A stretch of DNA of 40,434 bases from assembly GCA_009731375.1 (NCBI GenBank), contig BJOX01000255.1, positions 224,799-265,232 on the forward strand. Direction: 5' to 3'. Below are positions 20,446-31,532 of this stretch, in pieces. Both the position numbers and the translations under genes were made by a program. Origin of the DNA: Paulinella micropora. Taxonomy: Eukaryota > Cercozoa > Imbricatea > Euglyphida. Under the pieces are notes generated by a model. It ran no database searches. It saw only the letters and a list, made by a program, of their open reading frames with translations, and was not told the origin of the DNA. The number at the start of each line of letters is the position of its first letter. The first letter of the stretch is position 1.

Positions 20446-21367
20446 CTTTTATTAAATTTGCCTTCCCTCCCTTTTGTTTGGTAGCTGTGTGAGACAGGAC
20501 CGGTGGACTCTGAAGGAGTCGGTAAAGGCCTCTATAATGAGCATGCTGAGTTGCTCAAAGGGTGGCACCACACAGATAGTAAATCCGGTACCGATACCGA
20601 TGGCACTACACTGATTTTTAACTTGAGGAATTTTATGCTTTATAGCTGAGGTGGTTATATACTATAATTTTCAATAGAAAATTTCGTTTTTTCATAAGAA
20701 ATATTTAAAAAAATTCGCCTCCGGCGGTGCCGCTCTCAGGCCGCGCGGCACTCCTGCGGAAGCCAACTTTCTCTTCCTGACTGCCTCGAAAGTTACGGGT
20801 CACAAAAATTATGATACTGGTACTGAAAAAAAAAATCATGATGCTAACCACACACGGTAAATTAGCATTCGCATCGCCAATGCCACCCCAGACCAGTACT
20901 TCAAGTCCAGTGTTAATGTCACAAACTCTCTCTGAAACTACCGTAAATACCGGTCATATTAATCCCATCACCTAATTATATAATTTCCTAAGTAAACTAG
21001 ACTGATGTTTGGAACGAAGCTTCTATCAAATTTTGACCTGGAAACTGTATCGATGCCTGGCAGCCACAGAGCCGCTGTGAAGTTTCAGTGATGATCAGTT
21101 TCAACTTCATCCTGAAAACTTGAACTGAGGACTGAGTAAACGCCAAGAATTTATTACACAGAAAGAACTGGGCCGACGCTGCTGTGCAGTGTTGGTGAGG
21201 CTTTGGTGGGCCAGTGAGATAACCCAACACATAATTGCCAGCTTGTTACTTGTTGGACACTCCATACAAGTTCGGTACCACCCGAGCGGGACTATGTACA
21301 GGAGTGTTTGTGCATGTGGGTGTAAGTCTGTGTTTGTGTGGGGTGCTTATGTATGTAAAACAAAAAA

Positions 21368-21458
21368 AATCTCTCTCACCCCTATAAGCGGTCCACTTGG
21401 GGAAAGTGGATGGGTCTAACCAATAATCCACCATCTGCTCAAGGGGCTGCATGGGGAG
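21368..21458 (-). pseudogene. Fragment of an element A-type gag
   Basis: About 90 bp resembling 18987-19070 at roughly nine bases in ten. The minus frame reads QPLEQMVDYWLDPSTFPKW, compared with QPLEQMLDYCLDPSLFHKW in element A. No flanking gag sequence is present on either side. Confidence 0.8.
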
Positions 21459-23424
21459 AATGACAATTTATTTGAAGTATCAAGACCTTGGTTGTACATC
21501 AGGTTTGCAGTATGCAGCTGCGCAGACCGGTCGTTTATAAAGAAACCGGCAGCCTCAGTCGCAGCGACTAACTTAGTAATCTAGGGTGGATCATCAGAAA
21601 AATTGATGTTCTGAGAATGAAATAAAAACGCGGTTAGGGCCTTGTAGGCGCAGATAGGTAAATATGCGACCTTTTCTTATCATGTGACCCCTATACACAG
21701 TGATGTAAAGATGAGCTATATCTAGTCAAGATATGTTTATACCAGTTTATATATATATATATATATACTTTGAGCCGGTTGAAAACGATAATATTAAGAC
21801 AAAGGCCGCATATGTAAGTTCTCCTGAGGGCGAGTGGTCGTTAGCATAATAAACATAGATCCGTTGTACATTTCAAAACTATAAGTAAAAACATTGAATT
21901 TAATGAAAGAATCATTAAAAAATAGTAAAAACTGACTTCAAACTAATCGATTTCCCGTCGCCCACCGCTTTTTCCCAACTAATTTGCGCCACCTGACCAG
22001 GAAAAACCGGCCACCCTGCCACCGGTTGCTTGTCATGACCAAAAATCAGAATCAGTTTTCATATGTTCCCTGTATGCTCTTCAATAAATTCTTATGTAAT
22101 ATCTTTCTATGCATGCTTATAAGTAAATGCACAAAGTTTTTTTACAAAAAGGTAANNNNNNNNNNTAAGCCTGCAAACAAACCGGCCAAAGTCAGCAAAA
22201 GTAGGGCATAAGGTCCTCACCGAGTCAGAATTTTTTATTTAAATACAAGGCCGGCACAAGTACAGAAAGTGAAGGAAATCAAAGAGACTGTTTAATAAAA
22301 GCATTTTGTACAGAAAGTGCAGAAAAAATTGAAAATCTTTAAAGATCTCACCCACGATTTTTTTAGCCTGTCTGGAGCGAAGAACAGATCACAAACAGCA
22401 GGGTTACAAAGAAAGGAGCAGTAGTTGAACATATACAAAACAAAGACCATGTGATTGTGAATAGATTCAGCACTTACATTCCCAGAAAAGCACACATAAC
22501 ACATATAGGAGCGATACAAGACAGGTGCAAAAAAGGGCTTCTCTCAAGAAAGAACAACACATGCTACAGATAAGTTTACAACACACCATTTTGCAGACAG
22601 CATGGGCACAACGTTTGGAAAGACTGTAAAAGACCACGGGACGTGAAAGTATGCATGAGAAATACACAGAAAAAAAACACAAAACCCTCTCTAGACATGA
22701 CTTTTACCAATCTCGACCCCGCAAAAACCGTCAAATAAAAAAAATTAGTGCGGCCTTCACTTCAAAGGCTACGTATGTCGATAGGCCTGTTTGTTCAAAT
22801 ATTTTTTGGAAATTTTTCTGGTTTCCTCTCCGGGAATTGGCATGGTCTTGTCAAATATTGCCAAAGAAATTCACGGGCCGGCGCCACCAAAATCATGTCG
22901 GAGGTCAAGTTCATCGCAGCAGCTAAATGTTCAAACCACATCGTTTCAAGCAAAAGCAAGCATGACACAAGTGTTTGTTTTAGAAAAAAGGTGTAGCTCA
23001 CTTCTTGAAATCCTTATTGTCGACTCCAAAGTTCAGATTTCAGGACATAGCAAGTGTGGTGTTTTTAACTGAAAAATGCTGTTTGCATGATGCACTCTGC
23101 ACTCATTTTTACGCACAAGTGCACAAATGAATTCACATGTTATGTTGAGTAATCCTGCCTAAGGGTTTTTGCAGAGGAGTACGGTGGAAAATGAAAATTA
23201 GGAAAACATAGGTCGAAAATTAGTTTGTCAAAATTCAGAACATACTCTGGAACACCGCAATACCTTCAATACCTTGAAAAACTAAACCTCCGGCTACACT
23301 TTCCCAATAAAAACATTGAATTCTGTGCAAACAGCACTTCAAAATCTTGAATATTGAATGAGTTTACCTGCTGCGAAGTTGATGCGGGCTCTAACGGCCA
23401 CTAGAACCTACATATGCGGTAACC

Positions 23425-24026
23425 GGTACTACTTTTTACACCTGATAATATTATCGTTAGGGCGGACATTGGGAAATGGTTCTCTGTTTCCTTTTTGTTG
23501 CTTGGCTCTGATAGTCTCCTACATTTTTCCATCATACTGGTTTCCTCTCTTTTGCAGAGGAGGAAGATTAGTGTCTATGTGCCTGCTACTGGATGCCGGC
23601 CGGCATCCATTTCAAGTTACTTTCAAACTAACTCCCGAGTCCACAATAAAAAATCATATGTAGGTTCTCCCGTATAAAAGTCGTTGGTAGAATTCAAAAA
23701 AAAAATTAGAATGCAATATGTAATTTTATTTAATAAAAATTATACATGTTCATAAAGAAAGTGATGGAATAACATATTACGAAAACCTCATTGAAAATTT
23801 TGCCGGTTCGATGTCAACAGAATATATTTATTGATGCCTATCCTTTTACTCAACCAAATTAAACAACTTCGCCAGTATCCAATCTTCTTCACTTATATAA
23901 ATAAAGATCAAAGATAGTGGGAAAATGTAGGATACTAGCGAAGCCCAAAAACAACCAAGGCAAACACCAGCCAATACCCGTTGTCCGGTCTAACGATAAT
24001 ATATTCTGACCTAAAAAGGGTAACGG
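23425..24026. repeat. Fold-back structure with imperfect ~115-bp arms
   Basis: The left arm 23425-23540 and the reverse complement of 23914-24026 share stretches such as ATTATCGTTAG, GGACA, TTGTT, TCCTACATTTT and TACxxCTTTTTA in order. The spacer of about 370 bp holds a perfect 20-bp palindrome at 23590-23609. No protein is coded. It could be a MITE-like element or part of an LTR. Confidence 0.6.
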
Positions 24027-24410
24027 ACCTTTTTAGTAATATTATCATTATCCGGTTAAGAGTGTTATTAATATGAACAATCTCTTATTGTGTCTGGACC
24101 GACACGGGGTATTAATAAAGTAGCACATATTTGCCTATCTACGCCTACAATCCCCCCTCCCCGGTTTATACCGATAACCCCTATTGATTAGGAGTAGAGA
24201 GGTAAATGTGAGCGGTAGGAATATGTCGGCTGTCGAGATTTGGCTCGAGGTTGATGGCTTCTCTTCCTTCTAGGAATCAGATAGGCGATTGAAGGAAGGG
24301 AATGTAACTGTAGGCGTTACTCCGAATGATTTGGATTTCGGAACATATGCGAATTCGAATTTGATTTCGAATTTAATTATCAAAATTTGAATTTTGAATT
24401 TCACTCTACA

Positions 24411-24420
24411 CTTTCCCCCC
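24411..24420 (-). promoter_or_regulatory. Polypurine tract of element B
   Basis: On the minus strand GGGGGGAAAG is followed at once by TGTAGAGTG, a TG start as expected for a 3' LTR. This is the usual plus-strand priming site for reverse transcription. Confidence 0.55.
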
Positions 24421-24837
24421 TTGATGACCCTTGTCATCCAAATGTGAAGAGTAACTTCTTTTGTTCTGGCTCTCCCGAATTGGTCGGGTTCCCTGGCTGG
24501 GAGAAAGATAAGACTGTCGTGGAGATGCAGTATGCTCCCAATATCAAGCTATTGGCCGCTAGATAAAGGATGCGTACCCTCACAGCGAGTTTGGATCCCC
24601 TTATTGGACAGAAGGCAATCGGGCCTGGATAGGAGTCCACCTGTGAACAAATTTGTTAGCTATATATGGGTAACAAACTTGCCCGTAGGTCGTTCATTTG
24701 TTGGAATGAACGGGCGCTTTGCCAGTCATGTTTGTTTCGTTTTTGGCGTCCTCGGTGGACTTTTTGTATAGATATATACAATTGTATAGAGCCAGCTTGA
24801 AGTTATTTTTGGAAGTGTCTAGGAAAGTATACAACCC
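24421..24837 (-). other. Element B 3' untranslated stretch
   Basis: About 420 bp between the third ORF and the polypurine tract, without a gene. It holds a perfect 8-bp stem CGTTCATT/AATGAACG with a 6-base loop at 24691-24712, extended by GCCCG/CGGGC. Confidence 0.5.
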
Positions 24838-27549
24838 CTATTGGAGGGTCTCAAAACACATCTCGCTCGTCTTCCTCCACGTATCGGATGAAATCGTCCT
24901 CTGTGCTGGACTGGGAGGATGAGCGGTACCGCCCTCTGGTTGGTCAAAGGGTGGATCGTCGTGCTCGTGATCGAGTTGGATGCGGATCGTTTGCCGTTCG
25001 TCGTCGGATAGTTCGAACGGTCGGATTGACAACCGCGGTTGGTCGTACTCAGGGTATAGCCGTAGCATAATGTCCCCGAGTTTATATTCGTACACTTGCT
25101 CCCACCGTGGGTAGCAGTGTCGAGTGTGGTATATATAGTCCAATGGTTTTGTTGCTTTATGCCATCTGAACTCTTCGTCTTGTACCGCGCTGTCCCACTC
25201 TGGACGAGCGTGATAACGGAAGTTTCGAGCCCACCTCTCCGCCCAGGATTGGAGGCGTTGAGGGTCGGTTGGGCGGGCGTTTTCGCGGTCAAGCAAGACA
25301 TTGAGTAGGTATCCATGGCCGTTTCGGAACAGACGATAGCGAACGGCTATGAGCCATACCGCCATGTGTTCTTGTTGAAAACGGAGGTAATGTCTTTGTC
25401 GTAACCTTGCCGCTCCCTGAAATCGGTCGGGGATCGTAGGTGGCTGGGGGCGATAGTAGCTCCGCCTATGGTAGGAGGCGAGGGTGAAATATATGTGACG
25501 CCACTATCTGATAGGCAGGGGGGGTAGGGGACGGTTATTGGGCACTCTTCTCAAGGGGCACTCCAAGGGCCTCCTTGATTTGGCGCAACTCGTCACCTTC
25601 TGCCGACAGATTGAATGGGAGATCGCGGCCCTTTCGGTGGTGATAGGCCCGATATGCCTGAACCTCGTCCGGGAGGGGTAGGCCCGCTCTTTCCAGGAGT
25701 CGGTAGTAGGCACTGATGTCCAATTGTGACCATCGGAGCCTTCGGAGCTCGTAGGGTTCCAAGAGCTGTTTGGGCAGCGCTTTGATGCTATAACATCGGA
25801 GCACATACGCCCTTTGTTGATCGGACAAGCTAGCCCAGCCTGTGATGGTCCGAGTCAACGCCCACTGCTCCATGGTCAGTGATGTAGGATCCCCCGGAAT
25901 AGGTGTGTAGGGTACCACGTGTGGGAGTGGATTTTCGGGCCAGGTTGGCGGGCCCTGAGGAACTTCCCACGATCTAGTAACTGGGTACTGCCATGGTCGT
26001 TCCCTCTCATGGGATTGTGCTCCAAACACATATGTGGTCCCCATCGCTCTGGCGACATGAACAGGTCGGGGTCAAGGATCCACTTGTGTCCGCAGTTATA
26101 GCTGCCGTGGGAGGGCACTGAACGCAAACCACCGCAGGTCACTCGGAGACTGTTCTCGTCATGTGCCGCGTAGTGGTAGGATGGGGTGTGAGAGTATACC
26201 CCCCGCTCATCTTGCATTGGTGGAAGTGGCGGTGGTATGCTTTCCTCAGGTACGACCCCGTGGGCCGGTTCGTCCTCAAAATAGTGAGGGTCCGGTACCC
26301 AGTTGACCTGGTTGCCAACGAGCATATGCCGATATGGCTCCGCCGTTGGTTTGAACGGATTAGAACGCGGATTGGTTGTATATTTGAGCGCAGCCCGCTG
26401 GGCATTCAAGCCGTAGGCGGCGCTCTGCGTCCGTGATATCCGGGTACGGAGGGTATATGCGGTGCATTTGGCGTGACGCCGGGTCAAAGGCGTATCGGAT
26501 GGGTTTTTCGTACTCCTCGCTCGCCTCGTCCCCTTGGAAGAGGTGAGGATCCATTCCCCGTAACATGGTTTGCATCGGGATGCGATACGGCATCAATAAT
26601 CGGTTGACGCGTGCATAGTTGACCCTCTGGGGCGGGCTGGAAGGGGAAGGTTTGGGCACCCCTGATTTGGATTCCCATAGGATGAGGCGGTAGATTTTCT
26701 GGCCTACCGGTCTATCCCCATGACAGTATACCGGTCCGTCGATCGGGCCGTATACGTACGGGATATCATCCTTTTGTGGAAGTATGCCACAAATTTCTCT
26801 TTCCTGCCCCAGTGTCGGGGTTGTTCAGGTGGTGGGCAGCGATGGTGTTGATAATCCATGTTGTAAGGCGCGGGGACGGGTTTTTCCTCCTCGACCGGGT
26901 TTAACCCGTCGCTGTATTTGTCGGGCTAGGTTTTATCCTTGCACCCGAACCGCCGCCAATATTCACGGCGAGCCTTTAAGCGTCGCTTAGCGCGCCATGA
27001 CTTCAGCATCACTGTCCTCACCCGACTCGTAATCGGTGTCGGATTGATCGAACTCGTCCGGTACGTGCCATGGTTCCGGGTCAACCCATGGTTGTTGAAG
27101 GATACCCTCTGGGTCGACGTCCTCATCCGTCGGAGGTGAGGAAGGTGTGCGCGCAACACTAGCCGGCGTTGCGGCTCCCTCCGGGCTCATGTGGGTAAGC
27201 TCGGTGTTCGAGTGAGGTGAAGTAGGGCTCGGTCGGGGTTGGGCGGGTCCCTCCGGAATGGTTCCGGCCCCCTTGGAATCCGAGTGTGCTGTTTTGTGTT
27301 GTTTGTGTGGTGGGGGGGCGAACCTGGGGCTCTCCGACATAGGTAAATTGGACCCAGACGGTTGTTTGGCCTCGGGCGGCGCCCCTGCTATCGGCTGGCC
27401 TTCTTGCCTCTGGTCCGATGCTTTCCCTTGTCGACCGCGATGACTTGCATTAGCAAGTGTACCACCGCGACAACGCACACCGACGCCACGCACGCTAATA
27501 GGAACGCTAGGTACTGCTCCAGCGCTGTTTGCATGCCTATAGGTGGCAT
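24838..27549 (-). pseudogene. Element B third ORF (after integrase), accessory or env-position protein
   Basis: Frames at 27594-27388, 27661-26987, 26749-26360, 26487-25876, 26044-25535 and 25500-24838 form one broken reading region of about 850 residues, beginning with an ATG at 27549. Near the start is a hydrophobic segment LAFLLACVASVCVVAVVHLL (possible membrane anchor). It is followed by a Pro/Ser-rich and acidic stretch (DQSDTDYESGEDSDAEV), then a Tyr/Pro/Arg-rich globular part with VRYRLFRNGHGYLL near the end. No known family. Blocks GPIDGPVYCHGDRPVGQKI (26693-26749), YEKPIRYAF, QRAYVLR, and RKGRDLPF with DELRQIKE (25571-25654) match the accessory region of element A in the same order. 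An env-like role is suggested only by position and the hydrophobic segment. Confidence 0.6.
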
Positions 27550-27599
27550 AAGGGCTTGATTGTCGGTATGTCTGTGAGCCAAAAATATGAGCAAGGCAA

Positions 27600-28272
27600 G
27601 TGTGTTTGCTGTGAATTATGGGATGTTTGTCGTCTTTGCACACTTGCTTACTTATGTACATGTCAACAGGGGGATTTGGGTGCGACGTGAGCCCTTGGAT
27701 CCCTTCGCCTGTCCGGACTTAATGCCTCGGGATTATATATGAATCGGGCTGTCTAGGAATAGGGACACTTAAGTGCATGAATGAAGTATATATGCTTATG
27801 GCTCTTGGTGTTTTTCAACCTTCCACCCAAACAACAGGACGTGACATAAATGACGTAACATTCTGCGGAGAATAATTTATCACACCCTACATATACCAGA
27901 GCCGCGGGAGGCGGGCTAGCAACTCGGGAGGAGTCGAGTGTGATGTGCAATGGCCAGGTTGAGCTCGCCAGAAATTATTCCGACCCATGGTGGTAACACC
28001 AACTACCGATGTGTACACCGACCCGTCAAGATACCTTCGGGGCGGTCGCACCCCACGGAGGGCGGGTCACTTTTCCCGTTTGTTACATCATGTTAGGTCC
28101 AATCCCCTCTTTCCCGTAGAAGAGCGGACTTAGGTAGTATTTTAAACAAGACAGAGGTATCTTCGGGTGTGTCCCTAGTATGGCAGTGGCTAGGTTTCCG
28201 TTCGATGCGGTTTGGCCCGGTACCCCTATACTACCCGTGTTTGGCTATGCGTTTCATCGATCATCACCTCGA
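27600..28272. other. Spacer between integrase and third ORF of element B
   Basis: About 670 bp with no convincing frame on either strand. Confidence 0.5.
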
Positions 28273-30609
28273 CTACATTCGAGCCCGTTTGGATTTAGCA
28301 GCTTGGCCTAGTCGGCCGGGTTTGTATTTCCCCGGTGCTGGCGCCCCTATGAAACCGGTAGAGATGCCTTCGGCGGCTATCTCGTCCCATACCCGTATTG
28401 GGATTCGGCCATGTTGGAGGTCGAATGGGTAATCCAGCACCATGCGCGGCCAGGCTTGGATCTGCCAGGGCTTGTATCCGGGCGATTTATCGGTAATACC
28501 CTTCCAAAACGTCTCTACGTTTTTCCCGTCCCGATACACCGGGTAGAAGACTCGGGATTCAGGATCGGCAAGGTCTTGGTGTGACCGATAAAACTGTAGG
28601 ATGGGCGGTTCGGCCGAGGTCGCTTTGTTCGCCCTGGTGGCGCGGACCTTCGGTTCCCATTCCTTGACTTTCATTAGGAAGAAGTCGTTTAGGCAATCGT
28701 CGCCTACGTGGGCCGTCGGTGGACGGAGGATATATATCTTACCCACGTGCCAATGGATGGTCTTAACGTCTTCGCCTTTCTTCAGCTTGGACTCACCCGG
28801 TGGGCGCTGAGGGGCGATGTCCGCTTTTTCCTCCTGTTCGGTCTGCGGATGGATATCCGGCCGCGGAGCTATGACTGCCGGGGAGGATCCGTCATCGTTG
28901 TCGACGTCCATATCCTTTTGGCTGGGCGCTGATGCTGCGTTATTCTCCGCGGCCGGGATCGGCTGATCGGGATTATCCTTCGCCTCGGCCGTCTTGTCAC
29001 GGCGCTTAGGCGGGGCACGCAAGCTTACGTTCAGCTTTTGGATAGCATCCGCCATTGTCTCGTTTCGGTCGAGCATGGGGTTTAAGCGCATTAAGCGTCG
29101 GACATGGACCACTAGTGTCTTGCCTTTACCCTGTATGCGGTAGGTCAGAGCTCCTACTTGTTCCAACACGGTGTAGGGTCCCTGCCACATAGGGAAGAGC
29201 TTCACACTGACCAAGTTGGGGACCTGCGGGACGTATAGGAATACTAGGTCCCCCGCATGGTACTCTCCCGATTCATACTTGACCTTGGATGGTGTGTTCT
29301 GGTTTTGGCGGCTGGCCTCTTCAGCCTCTCGGGCCTTGGCCACATAATGTCGAGCTTCCGCCATCACCCTTAGGCGGCATGCAAAGAGCTCTTCGTGTTC
29401 TAGGAATCCGCCTTCCGGGCGGTGTGGGAGCACCATATCTTCCGGAATACGTATATGGCGGCCGTACACGAGCAAGTTTGGGGAGCCAGTGGTCTTCCCA
29501 CCCAACGCCTTCGAGCCCGTGTTGTTCATGGAGAACACAAAGGACGGAAGTGCCTTATGCCAGATGTGTTGGGCATCACGGCAGTATTGTTGGAGGGCGG
29601 CTTTGAGTGGCCTATGGACCCTCTCTATTTTGCCGTTGCTCTCTGGCGAGTATGCAGTGACATACTTCCATTTAAATCCCCACGCCGCAGGCAGCTGTGC
29701 TGAGAGCTCATTGGTGAACTCCGAGCCCCTATCGCTGTATACGTTCTTGGGTACTCCCGTGTACCGAAAGACGTGATCGATCAATGCCTCGCATGTCGAT
29801 GCTGCGTCCTTCTCCTTGACCGGAGCCGCGAACACGTAGTTCGAAAAGCGGTCGATGGCGGTCAGGATGTACCGGTAGTTATGCTGTTCTGCTCGTGGTA
29901 GTGGGCCCACGAAGTCTATGTGTAAGGTCTCAAAAAGGTCTTCTGTAAGCTTGTATTCGCCGTACAGGCCCCTCTGAGAGTTTGGGTGCGGAGATTTGAT
30001 TTGCTTGCAGTGTTCACACGTATCCACTGTTTCGGATATGGCCTTTTGCATGCCATGCCACCAAAATTTCCGTGAAATGAACCACGACATTTTGTCCCTT
30101 CCTAGGTGGGAGTTTAAGGCGGAGCGATGGGTAGCGGTTAAGATCTCCTTTCGAAGCTGTGGAGGAACCCACAGTGTCCATTTGGACGGCGTCTTTTCCC
30201 ACTTGCCTCCGGACCCCTTGTACCATAGGAGGTCATCGTGCCATGCCATGGTCTTCTTCTGGAGGTGGATCTCCCTTGTCTCCGGATGCTTTTGGGCATC
30301 CATGGATATAAAGGGGCCCCATTCCTTCGAATCCCTGGCTAACTGACTAAAAACCGCAGGGCTGGCCAAGGTCATGTCCATATCATCCAGCTGTAGGGCG
30401 CTGGTGACCAGGCCGATGTGACCCTGGGTATGTTGCGTTTGGGTTGCGGCTGCGATGGTTGCAGACCTAGACGGGTGAACATTCTTCGGCACCCAGAACG
30501 ACTGATTCTTATTGGAAAAGAACGCGTTCATGGAGTGTTCATGTTCGTGGGTCTGGCCCTCCCGTATATCCCCTTCACTGAGGATCTGACTGCGTATCAA
30601 TCTCCTCAA
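28273..30609 (-). CDS. Element B integrase with long C-terminal extension
   Basis: A single open frame of 778 codons, the best preserved in the window. Zinc-binding part: H-x5-H in HRSALNSHLG, then DTCEHCKQ. Catalytic core: D in LHIDFVGPLPR, D in VYSDRGSEF, and E in NGKIERVHR, with 35 residues between the last two. The GPY/F module MWQGPYTVLEQVGALTYRIQ follows at about residues 475-500. Then comes a Pro/Asp-rich linker and a C-terminal module (HVGKIYILRPP ... DFFLMKVKEWEP ... VFYPVYRDGKNVETF ... PRMVLDYPFD), also present in element A. Such tails can guide target choice (chromodomains do so in chromoviruses), but this one is not a chromodomain I recognise. The frame's first codons lie after a frame change near 30615, so the true polyprotein continues from RNase H. 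Confidence 0.92.
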   Translation of the reverse strand: MRRLIRSQILSEGDIREGQTHEHEHSMNAFFSNKNQSFWVPKNVHPSRSATIAAATQTQHTQGHIGLVTSALQLDDMDMTLASPAVFSQLARDSKEWGPFISMDAQKHPETREIHLQKKTMAWHDDLLWYKGSGGKWEKTPSKWTLWVPPQLRKEILTATHRSALNSHLGRDKMSWFISRKFWWHGMQKAISETVDTCEHCKQIKSPHPNSQRGLYGEYKLTEDLFETLHIDFVGPLPRAEQHNYRYILTAIDRFSNYVFAAPVKEKDAASTCEALIDHVFRYTGVPKNVYSDRGSEFTNELSAQLPAAWGFKWKYVTAYSPESNGKIERVHRPLKAALQQYCRDAQHIWHKALPSFVFSMNNTGSKALGGKTTGSPNLLVYGRHIRIPEDMVLPHRPEGGFLEHEELFACRLRVMAEARHYVAKAREAEEASRQNQNTPSKVKYESGEYHAGDLVFLYVPQVPNLVSVKLFPMWQGPYTVLEQVGALTYRIQGKGKTLVVHVRRLMRLNPMLDRNETMADAIQKLNVSLRAPPKRRDKTAEAKDNPDQPIPAAENNAASAPSQKDMDVDNDDGSSPAVIAPRPDIHPQTEQEEKADIAPQRPPGESKLKKGEDVKTIHWHVGKIYILRPPTAHVGDDCLNDFFLMKVKEWEPKVRATRANKATSAEPPILQFYRSHQDLADPESRVFYPVYRDGKNVETFWKGITDKSPGYKPWQIQAWPRMVLDYPFDLQHGRIPIRVWDEIAAEGISTGFIGAPAPGKYKPGRLGQAAKSKRARM

Positions 30610-31446
30610 GGAGATCCTGCCAGTCTTCCGCGTCGTGCTTAGCGCAGCATACGCGGCGGATAGACTCGAGGTTCTCCAGCAGCTGCTCTTGGGTATCCGT
30701 CTTATATCCCGGTTGTCAGCTGATGGCGCTGGTGGCTACATATGCCATACCCGTAGGCAGTGTGTCTGTGAACCCCGGCGTGTGTTCGCTGGCCAACCAG
30801 TCATCGTTACAAGTCCACCCGACAAGGCATGCCGTTGGTGTGTGCATGGCGAACCGGTCAAGTCCGTCCCCGATGGAGCCTTTGACTCTCGGCGTTCGGG
30901 AAAGGCTGTCCGGGACCGTGTTTTCCTTGCCTTTGATGTACTCAATGGTGAAATCATACAAGGCTAATTCCGACTGCCATCTCGCTAGTCGGCCCGTATG
31001 TTCCTTGTCCATGAGCCACCTCAAGTTGGCATGGTCGGTTTGGGTGCGCCCCACAAGTACTCTCGCAGCCGACTGAACGCCCACACTATCGCCAACGCTT
31101 CGCGTTGCCGTGTGCAGTAGTTCACCTGTTCGGGGGTCAGCTTTTTGCTGACAAACATAATTGGCAGGAGTTGCTTGTGAGCGGAGTCGTATTGCTGTAA
31201 TACCGCCCCGACTGCATATTTGGATGCGTCAGTAGCGAGTACAAAGCGCTTTTCGAAATCGGGTAGAATTAGGACTGACCCGCCCTCTGTAAGAGGGTCT
31301 CTTGTTAAAGCTTCCTTCAACTTGTTATACGTCTCTTCGGCCGCGGGTGGCCACTCCCCATACGGGTCCCCTTTAAGGCAGAAATCCCGCAGAGGTTTGA
31401 CGAAGTCTTGGAAGCTGGGAATAAATTCGGAATAAACTTGTGCCAT
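30610..31446 (-). pseudogene. Element B RNase H
   Basis: Frame 31446-31021 gives the RT connection (VYSEFIPSFQDFVKPLRDF) and RNase H motifs FVLATDASKYAVGAVLQQ and QREALAIVWAFSRLREYLW. Frame 31084-30716 gives TQTDHANLRWLM and YIKGKENTVPDSLSR, the last RNase H motif and tail. The shift between them falls at a GGGG run near 31055. After a TGA at 30716-30718 the same frame stays open for 48 codons (DAEDWQDLLEEI) up to the integrase region. Confidence 0.85.
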
Positions 31447-31532
31447 ACAGAGGAAAGAGTGTAGCGCTGTGCGTGTGTTAGGGCGCGGGAGGGAACGAAT
31501 GGCGTCCCGCTAAGCCTTCTCCGGCTTTAGCA

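Larger units (their letters stand above)
19084..20685. repeat. Segment duplicated at 34291-35892
   Basis: 1602 bp align to 34291-35892 with a constant offset of 15207, no gaps, and two substitutions that I found (19127 A versus C, 19688 T versus G). The segment includes the gag start, leader, LTR and 240 bp beyond the LTR. The right copy ends at an assembly gap. Confidence 0.95.
20446..24410. other. AT-rich region without a recognised gene
   Basis: About 4 kb of low-GC sequence with scattered short frames and no recognised domain. It contains a TA repeat near 21750, a ten-base gap at 22156-22165, the gag scrap at 21368-21458 and the fold-back at 23425-24026. The right part probably includes the 3' LTR of element B, ending at 24410, but without a second copy its left end cannot be set. 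Confidence 0.5.
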
